Below, piece after piece: positions 1 to 7,193 of a stretch of DNA of 9,671 bases; the stretch's first letter is position 1; each line of letters begins with the position of its first letter. Origin of the DNA: an uncultured Dorea sp. (lineage in GTDB: Bacteria > Bacillota_A > Clostridia > Lachnospirales > Lachnospiraceae); NCBI GenBank assembly GCA_948468495.1, contig CAOKJI010000038.1:1-9671 (forward strand). The letters are read 5' to 3'. The position numbers and the translations under genes were made by a program. Below the pieces are notes generated by a model. It made no database searches. It was not told the DNA's origin and worked only from the letters and a program-made list of their open reading frames with translations.

Positions 1-1721
1 CCGAGGACGGCGTGGAGAAGGTGGAGAAGTTCTTCCATTTGGAGAATCTGGCCGACCCGGAGAATTTAGAGATTCAGCATAATATTATTCTGGCTCTGCG
101 GGCCCACAATCTGATGTTCCGGGACCAGGATTATGTGGTGAAGGATGAAGAGGTTCTGATTGTCGATGAATTTACCGGACGTATTATGCCGGGACGCCGG
201 TATTCCGACGGACTGCATCAGGCAATCGAGGCAAAGGAGCATGTGAAGGTTAAACGGGAGAGCAAGACGCTAGCAACCATTACTTTCCAGAACTTCTTTA
301 ATAAATTTGAGAAAAAGAGCGGTATGACTGGTACGGCGCTGACAGAGGAGAAGGAGTTTCGGGAGATTTACGGTATGGACGTAATTGAGATTCCAACGAA
401 TGTGCCAGTGATTCGTAAGGATTTGAATGATGCTGTGTATAAGACTCAGAAGGAGAAATACCATGCGGTCTGCGATGAGGTAGAAAAAGCGCATGCCAAG
501 GGACAGCCGGTACTGGTGGGTACGATTACGATTGAGGTGTCTGAACTCTTAAGCGGAATGTTAAAACGCCGGGGGATTAAGCATAATGTGCTGAATGCCA
601 AGTTCCATGAGATGGAGGCAGAGATTGTCGCAGGCGCAGGTCAGCATGGGGCGGTAACCATTGCCACCAATATGGCGGGACGTGGTACCGACATTAAGCT
701 GGATGATGAGGCAAAGGCAGCGGGAGGACTCAAGATTATCGGTACGGAGCGTCATGAGTCCAGACGTATTGATAACCAGTTAAGAGGACGTTCCGGGCGT
801 CAGGGCGACCCTGGAGAATCCAGATTTTATATTTCTCTTGAGGATGATTTGATGCGTCTGTTCGGTTCCGAACGTCTGATGAGTGTGTTTAATACTCTGG
901 GCGTGGAAGACGGAGAACAGATTGAGCATAAGATGCTTTCCGGCGCGATTGAGAAGGCGCAGGAGAAGATTGAGAATAATAACTTCGGAATCCGTAAGAA
1001 CCTGCTGGAATACGACCAGGTTATGAATGAGCAGAGGGAGATTATTTACGAGGAGAGACGCCGAGTATTAGACGGCGAGAATATGAGAGAATCTATCATT
1101 CATATGATAACCGAGTTTATAGAAAATGTGGTTGACAGGAACATTTCTGCAGATGCGGAACCGGAGGACTGGGATTTGGCAGGTTTTAACGCAAATATGC
1201 GTGCGACCATTCCCATGGAGCCGGTAACCATCGAAGATGTAAGAAAGATGGATCAGAAGCAGCTCAAGCATCTGCTGAAAGAGCGGGCGGTGAAGCTGTA
1301 TGAGCAGAAGGAAGCAGAATTTCCGGAGCCGGAGCATATTCGTGAGATTGAACGTGTAATTCTTTTGAAGGTAATTGATAATAAATGGATGGATCATATT
1401 GATGATATGGATCAGCTCCGGCAGGGAATCGGTCTGCAGGCTTTTGGACAGCGAGACCCGAAAGTGGAATATAAGATGATTGGTTATGATATGTTTGAAG
1501 AGATGACCAAAGGAATTTCCGCAGATACCATCCGTATGCTGTACCATGTGAAGATTGAGCAGAAGGTAGAGCGTGAAGAAGTTGCCAAAGTAACGGGAAC
1601 TAATAAGGATGAGTCCGCTGTGCGGGCGCCGAAGAAGCGGGAGAATAAGAAGATTTACCCCAACGACCCCTGTCCATGCGGAAGCGGCAAGAAGTATAAG
1701 CAGTGCTGCGGACGGAAGTAG
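1..1721 (+). CDS. secA: Preprotein translocase ATPase SecA, C-terminal part (5' end outside window)
   Basis: SecA is the cytosolic/peripheral-membrane motor ATPase that pushes unfolded preproteins through the SecYEG channel. The open frame is already running at the window edge (codons from base 3), so the GTG at 12 is not a real start. By comparison with clostridial SecA (roughly 840-860 aa), about 280 N-terminal residues, including Walker A and B, are missing. Seen in order: VDEFTGR at 162-182, the [12 protein letters not shown] segment near 325-360, helicase motif [14 protein letters not shown] (663-701), motif [15 protein letters not shown] (777-815), the helical scaffold/wing region, and a C-terminal SEC-C zinc site CxCx8CC with Cys codons at 1671, 1677, 1704 and 1707. 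That tail binds zinc and, in other bacteria, SecB or ribosomes. The reading frame is intact to TAG at 1719. The large hairpin element begins 20 bp after the stop. Confidence 0.98.
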   Translation, partial: EDGVEKVEKFFHLENLADPENLEIQHNIILALRAHNLMFRDQDYVVKDEEVLIVDEFTGRIMPGRRYSDGLHQAIEAKEHVKVKRESKTLATITFQNFFNKFEKKSGMTGTALTEEKEFREIYGMDVIEIPTNVPVIRKDLNDAVYKTQKEKYHAVCDEVEKAHAKGQPVLVGTITIEVSELLSGMLKRRGIKHNVLNAKFHEMEAEIVAGAGQHGAVTIATNMAGRGTDIKLDDEAKAAGGLKIIGTERHESRRIDNQLRGRSGRQGDPGESRFYISLEDDLMRLFGSERLMSVFNTLGVEDGEQIEHKMLSGAIEKAQEKIENNNFGIRKNLLEYDQVMNEQREIIYEERRRVLDGENMRESIIHMITEFIENVVDRNISADAEPEDWDLAGFNANMRATIPMEPVTIEDVRKMDQKQLKHLLKERAVKLYEQKEAEFPEPEHIREIERVILLKVIDNKWMDHIDDMDQLRQGIGLQAFGQRDPKVEYKMIGYDMFEEMTKGISADTIRMLYHVKIEQKVEREEVAKVTGTNKDESAVRAPKKRENKKIYPNDPCPCGSGKKYKQCCGRK

Positions 1722-1741
1722 AAGTAATAATCTGCCTTCGC

Positions 1742-1962
1742 GGTGGGGATTGGTTTCTGGGCAGAGGCAAACAGCATCCCCTCTTACACAAAGCATTAGA
1801 GGGGCGCTTTTAACGGAAGTGAAATCCACTGCTTATGAAGACTTAGGCGCGAAGGCATTCCTGAGCGTCTTAGTCGTAGTTAGCAGTTAGTTCACTGGAG
1901 TGTTGCCCGGCTTTGTGTAAGAGGGGATGCTGTTTGCCTCTGCCCAGAAACCAATCCCCGCC
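1742..1962. repeat. 221-bp giant inverted-repeat element (possible MITE or structured RNA)
   Basis: Bases 1742-1794 and 1910-1962 are reverse complements over 53 positions. The only deviation is T1744 opposite G1960, a G-U wobble in RNA; the core 1745-1793/1911-1959 is a perfect 49 bp. The 115-base interior continues the fold: AGTGAA (1818-1823) with TTCACT (1891-1896), ACTGCT (1828-1833) with AGCAGT (1882-1887), and GACTTAGGCGC (1840-1850) with GCGTCTTAGTC (1865-1875; ten of eleven pairs, one wobble), leaving an apical loop of about 14 nt. It fills most of the 291-bp secA-prfB gap and encodes no convincing protein. No T-run follows directly, so it is not a canonical intrinsic terminator, though it could block or process a secA-prfB transcript. 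I see no clear target-site duplication. A miniature inverted-repeat transposable element or a structured RNA are the main readings; I recognise no named family. Confidence 0.85.
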
Positions 1963-2012
1963 TCACAGGCTGATAGATAAATTGATTAAAAAATGGAGAA
2001 AGAGGTGATAGC

Positions 2013-3135
2013 GTGGTTGAACTGGATCAGTACAAAGGAAATTTAAGTGCTTATGAGACGCCTCTCGCTGAAATGAGGGATTCACTTTGACATCCCGGCA
2101 AAAGAGCAGAGGATTGAGGAATTAGAGCGCAGGATGGAAGAGCCGGGCTTCTGGGATGAGCCTGAGAAGTCACAGGAGATTATGAAAGAATTAAAGGGAC
2201 TCAGAGCTCAGGTGGATACCATCCGGGGCCTGTATACCAGTTATGAGGATATCGGGCTGTTGATTGAAATGGCGTATGAGGAAGAGGATGCGTCGATTCT
2301 GCCGGAGATTGAGGAAGAGCTGGCTGCATTCCGGGAAGCTTATGAGGCGCTTCGGATTCAGACCCTGTTGTCAGGGGAATATGATAAATATAGCGCTATT
2401 GTAACGCTTCACGCAGGAGCGGGCGGAACCGAGTCCTGCGACTGGGCGGCGATGCTGTACCGGATGTACAGCAGATTTGCCGAGAGAAAGGGCTTTGGCT
2501 TTCAGATGTTGGATTACTTAGAAGGGGATATTGCAGGCATAAAGGCGGTAACTTTTGAAGTCAGCGGCGAGAATGCTTACGGATATTTTAAATCCGAAAA
2601 GGGCGTGCACCGGCTGGTGCGGATATCACCCTTCAATTCGGCGGGAAAACGGCAGACGTCTTTTGCTTCCTGCGATGTAATCCCGGATATTGAGGATGAC
2701 GTAGATATTGAGATTGCAGAGGATGAGCTGAAAATCGATACTTACCGGGCCAGCGGCGCGGGAGGACAGCATGTCAACAAGACCTCTTCTGCAATTCGGA
2801 TTACTCATCTTCCCACCGGCATTGTGGTGCAGTGCCAGAATGAACGGTCCCAGCATCATAACCGGGATAAGGCGATGCAGATGCTGAAGGCGAAGCTGAC
2901 CCTGCTCAAAGAGCAGGCGCAGGCGGAGAAGGTGTCGGATATCCGGGGAGAGATAAAAGAGATTGGGTTCGGCAACCAGATTCGTTCCTATGTGATGCAT
3001 CCTTATACTATGGTGAAGGATCACCGTACCGGGGCGGAAAGCAGCAATGTAAATGCAGTGATGGACGGCGCTTTAGATCCATTTATCAATGCGTATCTGT
3101 GTCAGGAGAAACTGCCTGGAGCATTGGCTTTTTGA
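2013..3135 (+). CDS. prfB: Peptide chain release factor 2 (RF2), expressed by programmed +1 frameshift
   Basis: RF2 reads UGA and UAA stop codons on the ribosome and triggers hydrolysis of peptidyl-tRNA. Translation starts at GTG 2013, preceded by AGAGGTG (2001-2007). It runs 25 codons to an in-frame TGA at 2088-2090, then shifts +1 and continues from GAC 2089 to TGA 3133-3135, giving about 373 aa, normal for RF2. The start of the product reads MVELDQYKGNLSAYETP. The stop-recognition tripeptide SPF is at residues 205-207 (RF1 would carry PxT) and the catalytic GGQ at 250-252 in GAGGQHVNKTSS. The domain 1 helical region with the PGFWD segment precedes them. The gene follows secA, an arrangement also known in Bacillus. 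An annotation starting at ATG 2134 would lose the N terminus. Autoregulation through RF2 level at the TGA is known for the family. Confidence 0.97.
2075..2091 (+). promoter_or_regulatory. prfB programmed +1 frameshift signal
   Basis: The string GAGGGA (2075-2080) is an internal Shine-Dalgarno-like element. It lies four bases upstream of the slippery CTT (2085-2087), followed by TGA (2088-2090) and C 2091. This matches the conserved RF2 frameshift layout: SD-like stimulator, CUU, UGA, C. When RF2 is scarce the ribosome pauses at the poorly terminated UGA-C and the tRNA on CUU slips to UUU, so reading continues at GAC. The downstream +1 frame encodes the whole of the RF2 body, which confirms that the shift is needed. 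Confidence 0.96.
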
Positions 3136-3146
3136 TAGGCTGTTTC

Positions 3147-3197
3147 CGGCAGGCAGTTTGGGGCGGCACAGGTGGATTTTTTGCAGACTGCTGGCCG
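3147..3197 (+). promoter_or_regulatory. Stem-loop downstream of prfB / upstream of hom (not a canonical terminator)
   Basis: CGGCAGGCAGTTTG (3147-3160) pairs with CAGACTGCTGGCCG (3184-3197). Thirteen of fourteen positions can pair in RNA, two as G-U wobbles, around a 23-nt loop that contains a T6 run at 3177-3182. No U-tract follows the stem, so it does not look like a standard intrinsic terminator. It sits in the 125-bp prfB-hom gap, which otherwise shows only purine-rich sequence. It may act as an mRNA 3' end or a leader structure for the hom cluster. No T-box, lysine or threonine leader signature is visible. Confidence 0.4.
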
Positions 3198-3260
3198 CAG
3201 AGCGAATCACAGCGTGAAAGCAGGACATAAAAAGGATAAAAGAAAGGACAAAAAAGGACG

Positions 3261-4481
3261 ATGGTGAAAATAGCGGTACTTGGATATGGAACGGTAGGCT
3301 CGGGAGTTGTGGAGGTTATCCGTACCAATCAGGAGATTATTAATCAGAGAGTCGGAGAAGAACTGGCGGTGAAGTATGTTCTGGATTTGCGGGATTTTCC
3401 GGGAGACCCAGTGCAGGAGCTGATTACCCATGACTTTGAGGATGTGATCAATGATGAGGAAGTCAAAGTAGTCGTAGAAGTTATGGGAGGGATTGAGCCG
3501 GCCTATACCTTTGTGAAGAGATGTCTAGAGGCAGGGAAGAGTGTGGCTACCTCCAACAAAGCTCTGGTTGCGAAGCATGGCGCCGAGCTTCTTGAGATTG
3601 CAAAGTCCCGGAATGTGAATTTTCTTTTTGAGGCCAGCGTAGGCGGAGGGATTCCGATTCTTCGTCCCTTACATTCTTCGCTGACCGGAGATGTGATTGA
3701 AGAGATTGTGGGAATCCTGAATGGTACTACAAATTATATGATGACCAAAATGTTCTATGAGGGAGCCGGATATGAGGAGGTATTAAAAGAGGCGCAGGAC
3801 AACGGTTTTGCAGAGCGTAATCCGGAAGCGGACGTGGAAGGATATGACGCCTGCCGCAAGATTGCGATTTTGTCTTCCATTATTTCCGGTAAACAGGTGG
3901 ATTTTGAGGATATCTATTGTGAAGGAATTACGAAGATTACTGTAGAGGATATGCAGTATGCCAAGGCTATGGGCAGAACGATTAAACTTCTTGCTGCATG
4001 TAAGAGAGAGGACGATTCCTTAAGCGCTATGGTATGTCCATGTTTATTAAGCCAGGAGCACCCGCTGTTTAGTGTAAACGGCGTATTTAATTCTGTATTT
4101 GTTCATGGAAATATGCTGGGGGACGCCATGTTCTATGGAAGCGGAGCAGGGAAGCTGCCGACGGCAAGCGCTGTAGTGGGCGACGTCGTAGAGGCGGCAA
4201 AACATCTGCACTGTAATCTGGGAAATGGGTGGAGTAAGGAGAAGCTTGCGCTTAAGAAATCAGATGATGTTTCTCACAGGTTCTTTGTAAGAATGCGGGG
4301 CGACAGAGAAGCCTTTCAGGAGAAACTGGCGGCGGACTTCGGGATGCTTCAGTATGTGGTTGTACCGGAAATATCCGGGGAATTTGGATTTGTGACGGAA
4401 TATATGCCGGAGAAGGTTTATCAGGAGAAAGTTTCCAGATATGGGGACGTTGTTATTAGCATGATTCGGGTGAAGGAATAG
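3261..4481 (+). CDS. hom: Homoserine dehydrogenase
   Basis: Reduces L-aspartate 4-semialdehyde to L-homoserine with NAD(P)H, the branch step toward threonine and methionine. The 406-aa protein opens with a Rossmann dinucleotide motif GYGTVGSG (residues 8-15). It continues with GGIEP (76-80), TSNK (97-100), EASVGGGIPI (124-133), NGTTNY (154-159) and the substrate-binding stretch EAQDNGFAERNPEADVEG (177-194). D196 and K200 match the catalytic Asp/Lys pair known in this family. The tail after about residue 320 (HRFFVRMRG) resembles a short ACT-like regulatory domain. Start: three AAAGGA motifs precede it (3231-3236, 3243-3248, 3253-3258). The last is only 2 nt from ATG 3261 and 5 nt from GTG 3264, so GTG is a possible alternative start that shortens the product by one residue. 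The next cluster gene follows after 45 bp. Confidence 0.97.
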   Translation: MVKIAVLGYGTVGSGVVEVIRTNQEIINQRVGEELAVKYVLDLRDFPGDPVQELITHDFEDVINDEEVKVVVEVMGGIEPAYTFVKRCLEAGKSVATSNKALVAKHGAELLEIAKSRNVNFLFEASVGGGIPILRPLHSSLTGDVIEEIVGILNGTTNYMMTKMFYEGAGYEEVLKEAQDNGFAERNPEADVEGYDACRKIAILSSIISGKQVDFEDIYCEGITKITVEDMQYAKAMGRTIKLLAACKREDDSLSAMVCPCLLSQEHPLFSVNGVFNSVFVHGNMLGDAMFYGSGAGKLPTASAVVGDVVEAAKHLHCNLGNGWSKEKLALKKSDDVSHRFFVRMRGDREAFQEKLAADFGMLQYVVVPEISGEFGFVTEYMPEKVYQEKVSRYGDVVISMIRVKE

Positions 4482-4489
4482 GACTATTC

Positions 4490-4515
4490 TATCAGGAAAT
4501 TTTATATCAGGAAAT
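4490..4515 (+). repeat. Short direct repeat upstream of the mutase-like gene
   Basis: TATCAGGAAAT occurs at 4490-4500 and again at 4505-4515, 15 bp apart, in the 45-bp gap between hom and the next gene. The second copy runs straight into the ribosome-binding site GGGAG. It is probably a small tandem duplication; no function is evident. Confidence 0.6.
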
Positions 4516-4526
4516 GGGAGAATGTT

Positions 4527-5729
4527 ATGAAATATATAATTTTGCTGAGCGACGGGATGGCCGGGAGACCTTTGGAGGAACTTGGAGGCCGGACGACTCT
4601 GGAGGCGGCCAGGACGCCTGTGATGGATGCTTTGGCCAAGGAAGCAGAGATTGGGACGGCTTCTATGGTGCCGGAGGGAATGGCCCCGGGAAGCGATACG
4701 GCGAATTTGTCGGTGCTGGGATATAATCCGAAGGTCTATTATACGGGGCGGTCTCCCTTAGAGGCGCTGAGTATTGGGGTTGATATGGCGGATACGGATG
4801 TTTCTTACCGCTGTAATATCGTAACCCTTACGGAAGAAGAAGGAGCTTATGAGGAACAGAAGATTCTGGACCATAGCTCAGGAGAAATTAGTACAGAGGA
4901 TGCGGCGGTTCTGATTAACGCGGTGAAAGAGGGACTTTCCAGGGAAGGCTATGAGTTCTATGCGGGAACCAGTTACCGACATCTCCTGATTTGGAAGCAG
5001 GGAGAGGTGATGGAGCTTGTGCCGCCTCATGATGTGCTGACGGAGCGGATTGGCGCTTATCTGCCGGAACATCCTGTGTTCCGTGAGATGATGGAAAAGA
5101 GCTACGAGATTCTAAAGGAGCATCCGATTAATGCAGCGCGGAAGAAACAAGGGAAGAATCCTGCCAATTCTCTGTGGTTCTGGGGAGCCGGAACAAGACC
5201 TGCGCTCACTTCTTTCCGGGAGAAAACCGGTAAGCGGGGCGTGATGATTTCCGCGGTAGATTTGCTGAAGGGTATTGCTGTAGGGGCAGGTATGGATAAT
5301 ATTTTCGTGGAGGGCGCTAACGGCGGGCTTCACACCAACTATGAGGGTAAGGCGGACGCGGCGGTTAAGGCGCTGTTAGAAGAGGGGTATGATTTTGCCT
5401 ATATTCATGTGGAGGCTCCCGACGAGATGGGACATCAGGGCGTAGTGCAGGATAAGGTTGCAGCCATTGAGTATGTGGACGGCCGGGTGCTGAGCCGGAT
5501 TGTGGATGCGATGAATGCATCGGAGGAAGATTACCGGATTCTGGTATTGCCGGACCATCCTACGCCGATTTGCGTGCGGACTCATACAGGGGAGCCGGTT
5601 CCGTATCTTCTCTACGATAGTAGAACCAAACAGGATGGAATACATATATATAATGAGAAAGAGGCTGCAAAAAGCGGGCATATCTGGAAAGATGGATATC
5701 GGCTGATTGACCATCTGTTTGATGCGTAA
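4527..5729 (+). CDS. Archaeal-type phosphoglycerate mutase (ApgM)-like protein; probable non-canonical homoserine kinase
   Basis: This 400-aa protein belongs to the alkaline-phosphatase superfamily branch that holds cofactor-independent, archaeal-type phosphoglycerate mutases. Metal-site and catalytic candidates are visible: D9 in LLSDGM, S56 in APGSDTANLS (probable phosphorylated nucleophile), D299 and H303 in EAPDEMGHQG, D343-H344 in LPDHPTP and H353 in RTHTG. Start at ATG 4527 is fixed by GGGAG (4516-4520) six bases upstream. Routine annotation would say phosphoglycerate mutase. However, one subfamily (TIGRFAM 'proposed homoserine kinase', TIGR02535) has been assigned to homoserine kinase from its threonine-gene context. 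Lying between hom and lysC, this copy fits that subfamily: it would convert homoserine to O-phosphohomoserine where a GHMP-type ThrB is lacking. The family call is firm; the substrate is inferred from neighbours. Confidence 0.85.
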   Translation: MKYIILLSDGMAGRPLEELGGRTTLEAARTPVMDALAKEAEIGTASMVPEGMAPGSDTANLSVLGYNPKVYYTGRSPLEALSIGVDMADTDVSYRCNIVTLTEEEGAYEEQKILDHSSGEISTEDAAVLINAVKEGLSREGYEFYAGTSYRHLLIWKQGEVMELVPPHDVLTERIGAYLPEHPVFREMMEKSYEILKEHPINAARKKQGKNPANSLWFWGAGTRPALTSFREKTGKRGVMISAVDLLKGIAVGAGMDNIFVEGANGGLHTNYEGKADAAVKALLEEGYDFAYIHVEAPDEMGHQGVVQDKVAAIEYVDGRVLSRIVDAMNASEEDYRILVLPDHPTPICVRTHTGEPVPYLLYDSRTKQDGIHIYNEKEAAKSGHIWKDGYRLIDHLFDA

Positions 5730-5744
5730 ATGCGAAAATGATGG

Positions 5745-5770
5745 TAACAGTTCAGGTATCTGAAGTGTTA
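5745..5770 (+). promoter_or_regulatory. Small hairpin in the leader of lysC
   Basis: TAACAGTTCAG (5745-5755) and CTGAAGTGTTA (5760-5770) pair at ten of eleven positions around the loop GTAT. It lies 15 bp after the upstream stop codon and about 50 bp before the lysC start. There is no T-run, so it is not an intrinsic terminator. The 90-bp gap is too short for a lysine riboswitch, so this may be a local mRNA processing or stability element. Confidence 0.4.
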
Positions 5771-5819
5771 CGAATGATGAGGCAGACTGCAGCTTATAAA
5801 AATGCATTTGGAGGGCGCT

Positions 5820-7028
5820 ATGCTGATTGTAAAGAAATTCGGCGGCAGTTCGGTTGCCGATAAGGAGAAAATATTCAATGTGGCAAATCGCTGTATTGAG
5901 GATTACAGAGCCGGGCATGATGTTGTAGTGGTGCTGTCGGCTATGGGGGATACAACGGATGAGCTGATTGCACTTGCACAGACCGTGAATGCCAGTCCGA
6001 AAAAGAGAGAACTGGATATGCTCTTAGCAACCGGGGAGCAGGTATCGGCAGCGCTGATGGCCATGGCAATGCAGAGCATGGATGTTCCGGCAGTGTCGCT
6101 GAATGCATTTCAGGTACAGATGCATTCCACTTCCAGGTATGGGAATGCCAGATTTAAGCGGATTGACACTGACAGGCTTATGCATGAGCTGGATTCAAGG
6201 AAGATTGTCATCGTAACAGGATTCCAGGGAGTCAACAAGTATGACGACCTGACTACTTTGGGAAGGGGCGGTTCCGATACGACCGCAGTTGCACTGGCGG
6301 CGGTACTCCATGCGGATTTGTGCGAGATATTTACGGATGTGGACGGCGTATATACCGCCGACCCGCGGATTGTAAAGAATGCGATGAAGTTAAAGGAAGT
6401 AACTTATGACGAGATGTTAGAGCTGGCGTCTCTGGGAGCAAAGGTTCTGCATAATCGTTCGGTAGAGATGGCGAAGAAATACGGCGTCCGGCTGGTGGTG
6501 CGCTCCAGCCTGAACCAATCGGAAGGTACGGTAATCAAGGAGAAAGCTAAGATGGAAAAAATGTTAATTACAGGTGTTGCAGCCGATACAAATACAGCGC
6601 GGATTTCCGTAATCGGAGTAGAGGATAAGCCGGGAACGGCATTTAAAATCTTCCATACGCTTGCAAGGAATCAAATTAACGTAGATATTATCTTACAGTC
6701 GGTGGGCCGCGACGGTACGAAGGATATTTCCTTTACCGTATCGGAGGATGACCTTCGGGATGCACTGCAGGTCCTGGAGGAGCATAAAGAGACGCTGACC
6801 ATACAGCAGATTACTTCTAACAAGCATGTAGCGAAGATATCTGTGGTGGGCGCTGGGATGATGAGCAATCCGGGAGTAGCGGCGAAGATGTTTGAATCCA
6901 TGTATAATTCCAGGGTTAATATTAATATGATAGCTACCTCTGAGATCCGGATTACGGTGCTGGTAGACGAGAAAGACGTGGATAAGGCCATGAATGCGGT
7001 TCACGACGGGTTTATTATGACGGAGTAG
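5820..7028 (+). CDS. lysC: Aspartate kinase (monofunctional, two ACT domains)
   Basis: Phosphorylates L-aspartate to 4-aspartyl phosphate, the first step to lysine, threonine, methionine and diaminopimelate. The start is taken at ATG 5820, not ATG 5802: GGAGGG (5810-5815) sits four bases before 5820, and the protein then begins MLIVKKFGGSSVAD, typical of the family. Length is 402 aa, normal for class II aspartokinases. Kinase-domain motifs: KFGGSS (6-11), TGEQVSAALM (71-80), GFQGV (134-138), GRGGSDTTAVALA (148-160) and TDVDGVYTADPR (172-183). Two ACT domains follow, at about 258-330 and 337-402, and in relatives they bind lysine or threonine for feedback inhibition. It is last in the hom cluster; an intrinsic terminator follows about 100 bp later. 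An internal start for a separate beta subunit is listed on its own. Confidence 0.97.
   Translation: MLIVKKFGGSSVADKEKIFNVANRCIEDYRAGHDVVVVLSAMGDTTDELIALAQTVNASPKKRELDMLLATGEQVSAALMAMAMQSMDVPAVSLNAFQVQMHSTSRYGNARFKRIDTDRLMHELDSRKIVIVTGFQGVNKYDDLTTLGRGGSDTTAVALAAVLHADLCEIFTDVDGVYTADPRIVKNAMKLKEVTYDEMLELASLGAKVLHNRSVEMAKKYGVRLVVRSSLNQSEGTVIKEKAKMEKMLITGVAADTNTARISVIGVEDKPGTAFKIFHTLARNQINVDIILQSVGRDGTKDISFTVSEDDLRDALQVLEEHKETLTIQQITSNKHVAKISVVGAGMMSNPGVAAKMFESMYNSRVNINMIATSEIRITVLVDEKDVDKAMNAVHDGFIMTE
6552..7028 (+). CDS. Possible aspartokinase beta subunit from internal in-frame start within lysC
   Basis: In-frame ATG 6552 (Met245 of LysC) is preceded by AAGGAG (6537-6542) with a 9-nt spacer, a good Firmicute ribosome-binding site inside the coding sequence. 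Translation from here would give a 158-aa protein consisting of just the linker and both ACT domains. In Bacillus subtilis the lysine-sensitive aspartokinase II is an alpha2-beta2 enzyme whose beta subunit is made from an internal start at nearly the same residue. The layout is seen directly; use of this start is inferred by analogy. A second ATG at 6561 is a less well spaced alternative. Confidence 0.55.
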   Translation: MEKMLITGVAADTNTARISVIGVEDKPGTAFKIFHTLARNQINVDIILQSVGRDGTKDISFTVSEDDLRDALQVLEEHKETLTIQQITSNKHVAKISVVGAGMMSNPGVAAKMFESMYNSRVNINMIATSEIRITVLVDEKDVDKAMNAVHDGFIMTE

Positions 7029-7087
7029 ATGCCGGTTAAAGCCTTAGAGCGTGTAAATAGCAGATAGCAGGGCGGCTGGGAAAGGCG

Positions 7088-7103
7088 CTGCATAATGATG
7101 CAG
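7088..7103 (+). repeat. Minor hairpin 3' of lysC
   Basis: CTGCAT (7088-7093) and ATGCAG (7098-7103) form a perfect 6-bp stem with loop AATG, lying between the lysC stop and the main terminator. It has no T-run and no clear role. Confidence 0.35.
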
Positions 7104-7129
7104 AGATAAAATCTAAGACGGAAAATCTA

Positions 7130-7170
7130 AAAATAGATGGGAAGCTGACAATGAGCTAACCATCTATTTT
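7130..7170 (+). terminator. Rho-independent terminator of the hom-lysC cluster
   Basis: AAAATAGATGG (7130-7140) is the perfect reverse complement of CCATCTATTTT (7160-7170). The stem extends inward by an AGCT pair (7143-7146 with 7154-7157). The 3' arm ends in TTTT followed by ATTTCATA, and the 5' arm begins with an A-run. The hairpin could therefore work in both directions. It separates the aspartate-pathway cluster from the next transcription unit. Confidence 0.85.
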
Positions 7171-7193
7171 ATTTCATATAAATTTATCAGGCG

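Noticed and set aside
1068..1829. 253-codon open frame on the minus strand across the 3' part of secA
   Set aside because: It lies antisense to the strongly conserved SecA frame, has no recognisable domain or ribosome-binding site, and its composition is what antisense of a coding region gives.
1609..1890. 93-codon plus-strand open frame crossing the secA stop into the hairpin
   Set aside because: It overlaps the SecA zinc-tail coding frame out of phase, then runs through the inverted repeat; no domain and no ribosome-binding site.
1720..2012. Insertion sequence or group II intron in the secA-prfB gap
   Set aside because: No transposase or reverse-transcriptase coding sequence is present, no target-site duplication is clear, and the element is too short for an intron core.
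3133..3260. Canonical intrinsic terminator after prfB
   Set aside because: The stem at 3147-3197 is followed by CAGAGCGAAT, not a T-run. The T6 tract lies in the loop, with no strong hairpin directly before it.
5730..5819. Lysine riboswitch upstream of lysC
   Set aside because: The gap is only 90 bp, about half the size of a lysine riboswitch, and lacks its multi-helix core.
5738..5870. Short open frame starting ATGATG upstream of and overlapping the lysC start, as a possible leader peptide
   Set aside because: No ribosome-binding site precedes it, it is not enriched in Lys or Thr codons, and no attenuator hairpin with a T-run follows.
5376..5918. 180-codon minus-strand open frame spanning the end of the mutase-like gene and the start of lysC
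   Set aside because: It opposes two well-supported coding regions, resembles no known family, and has no convincing start signal.
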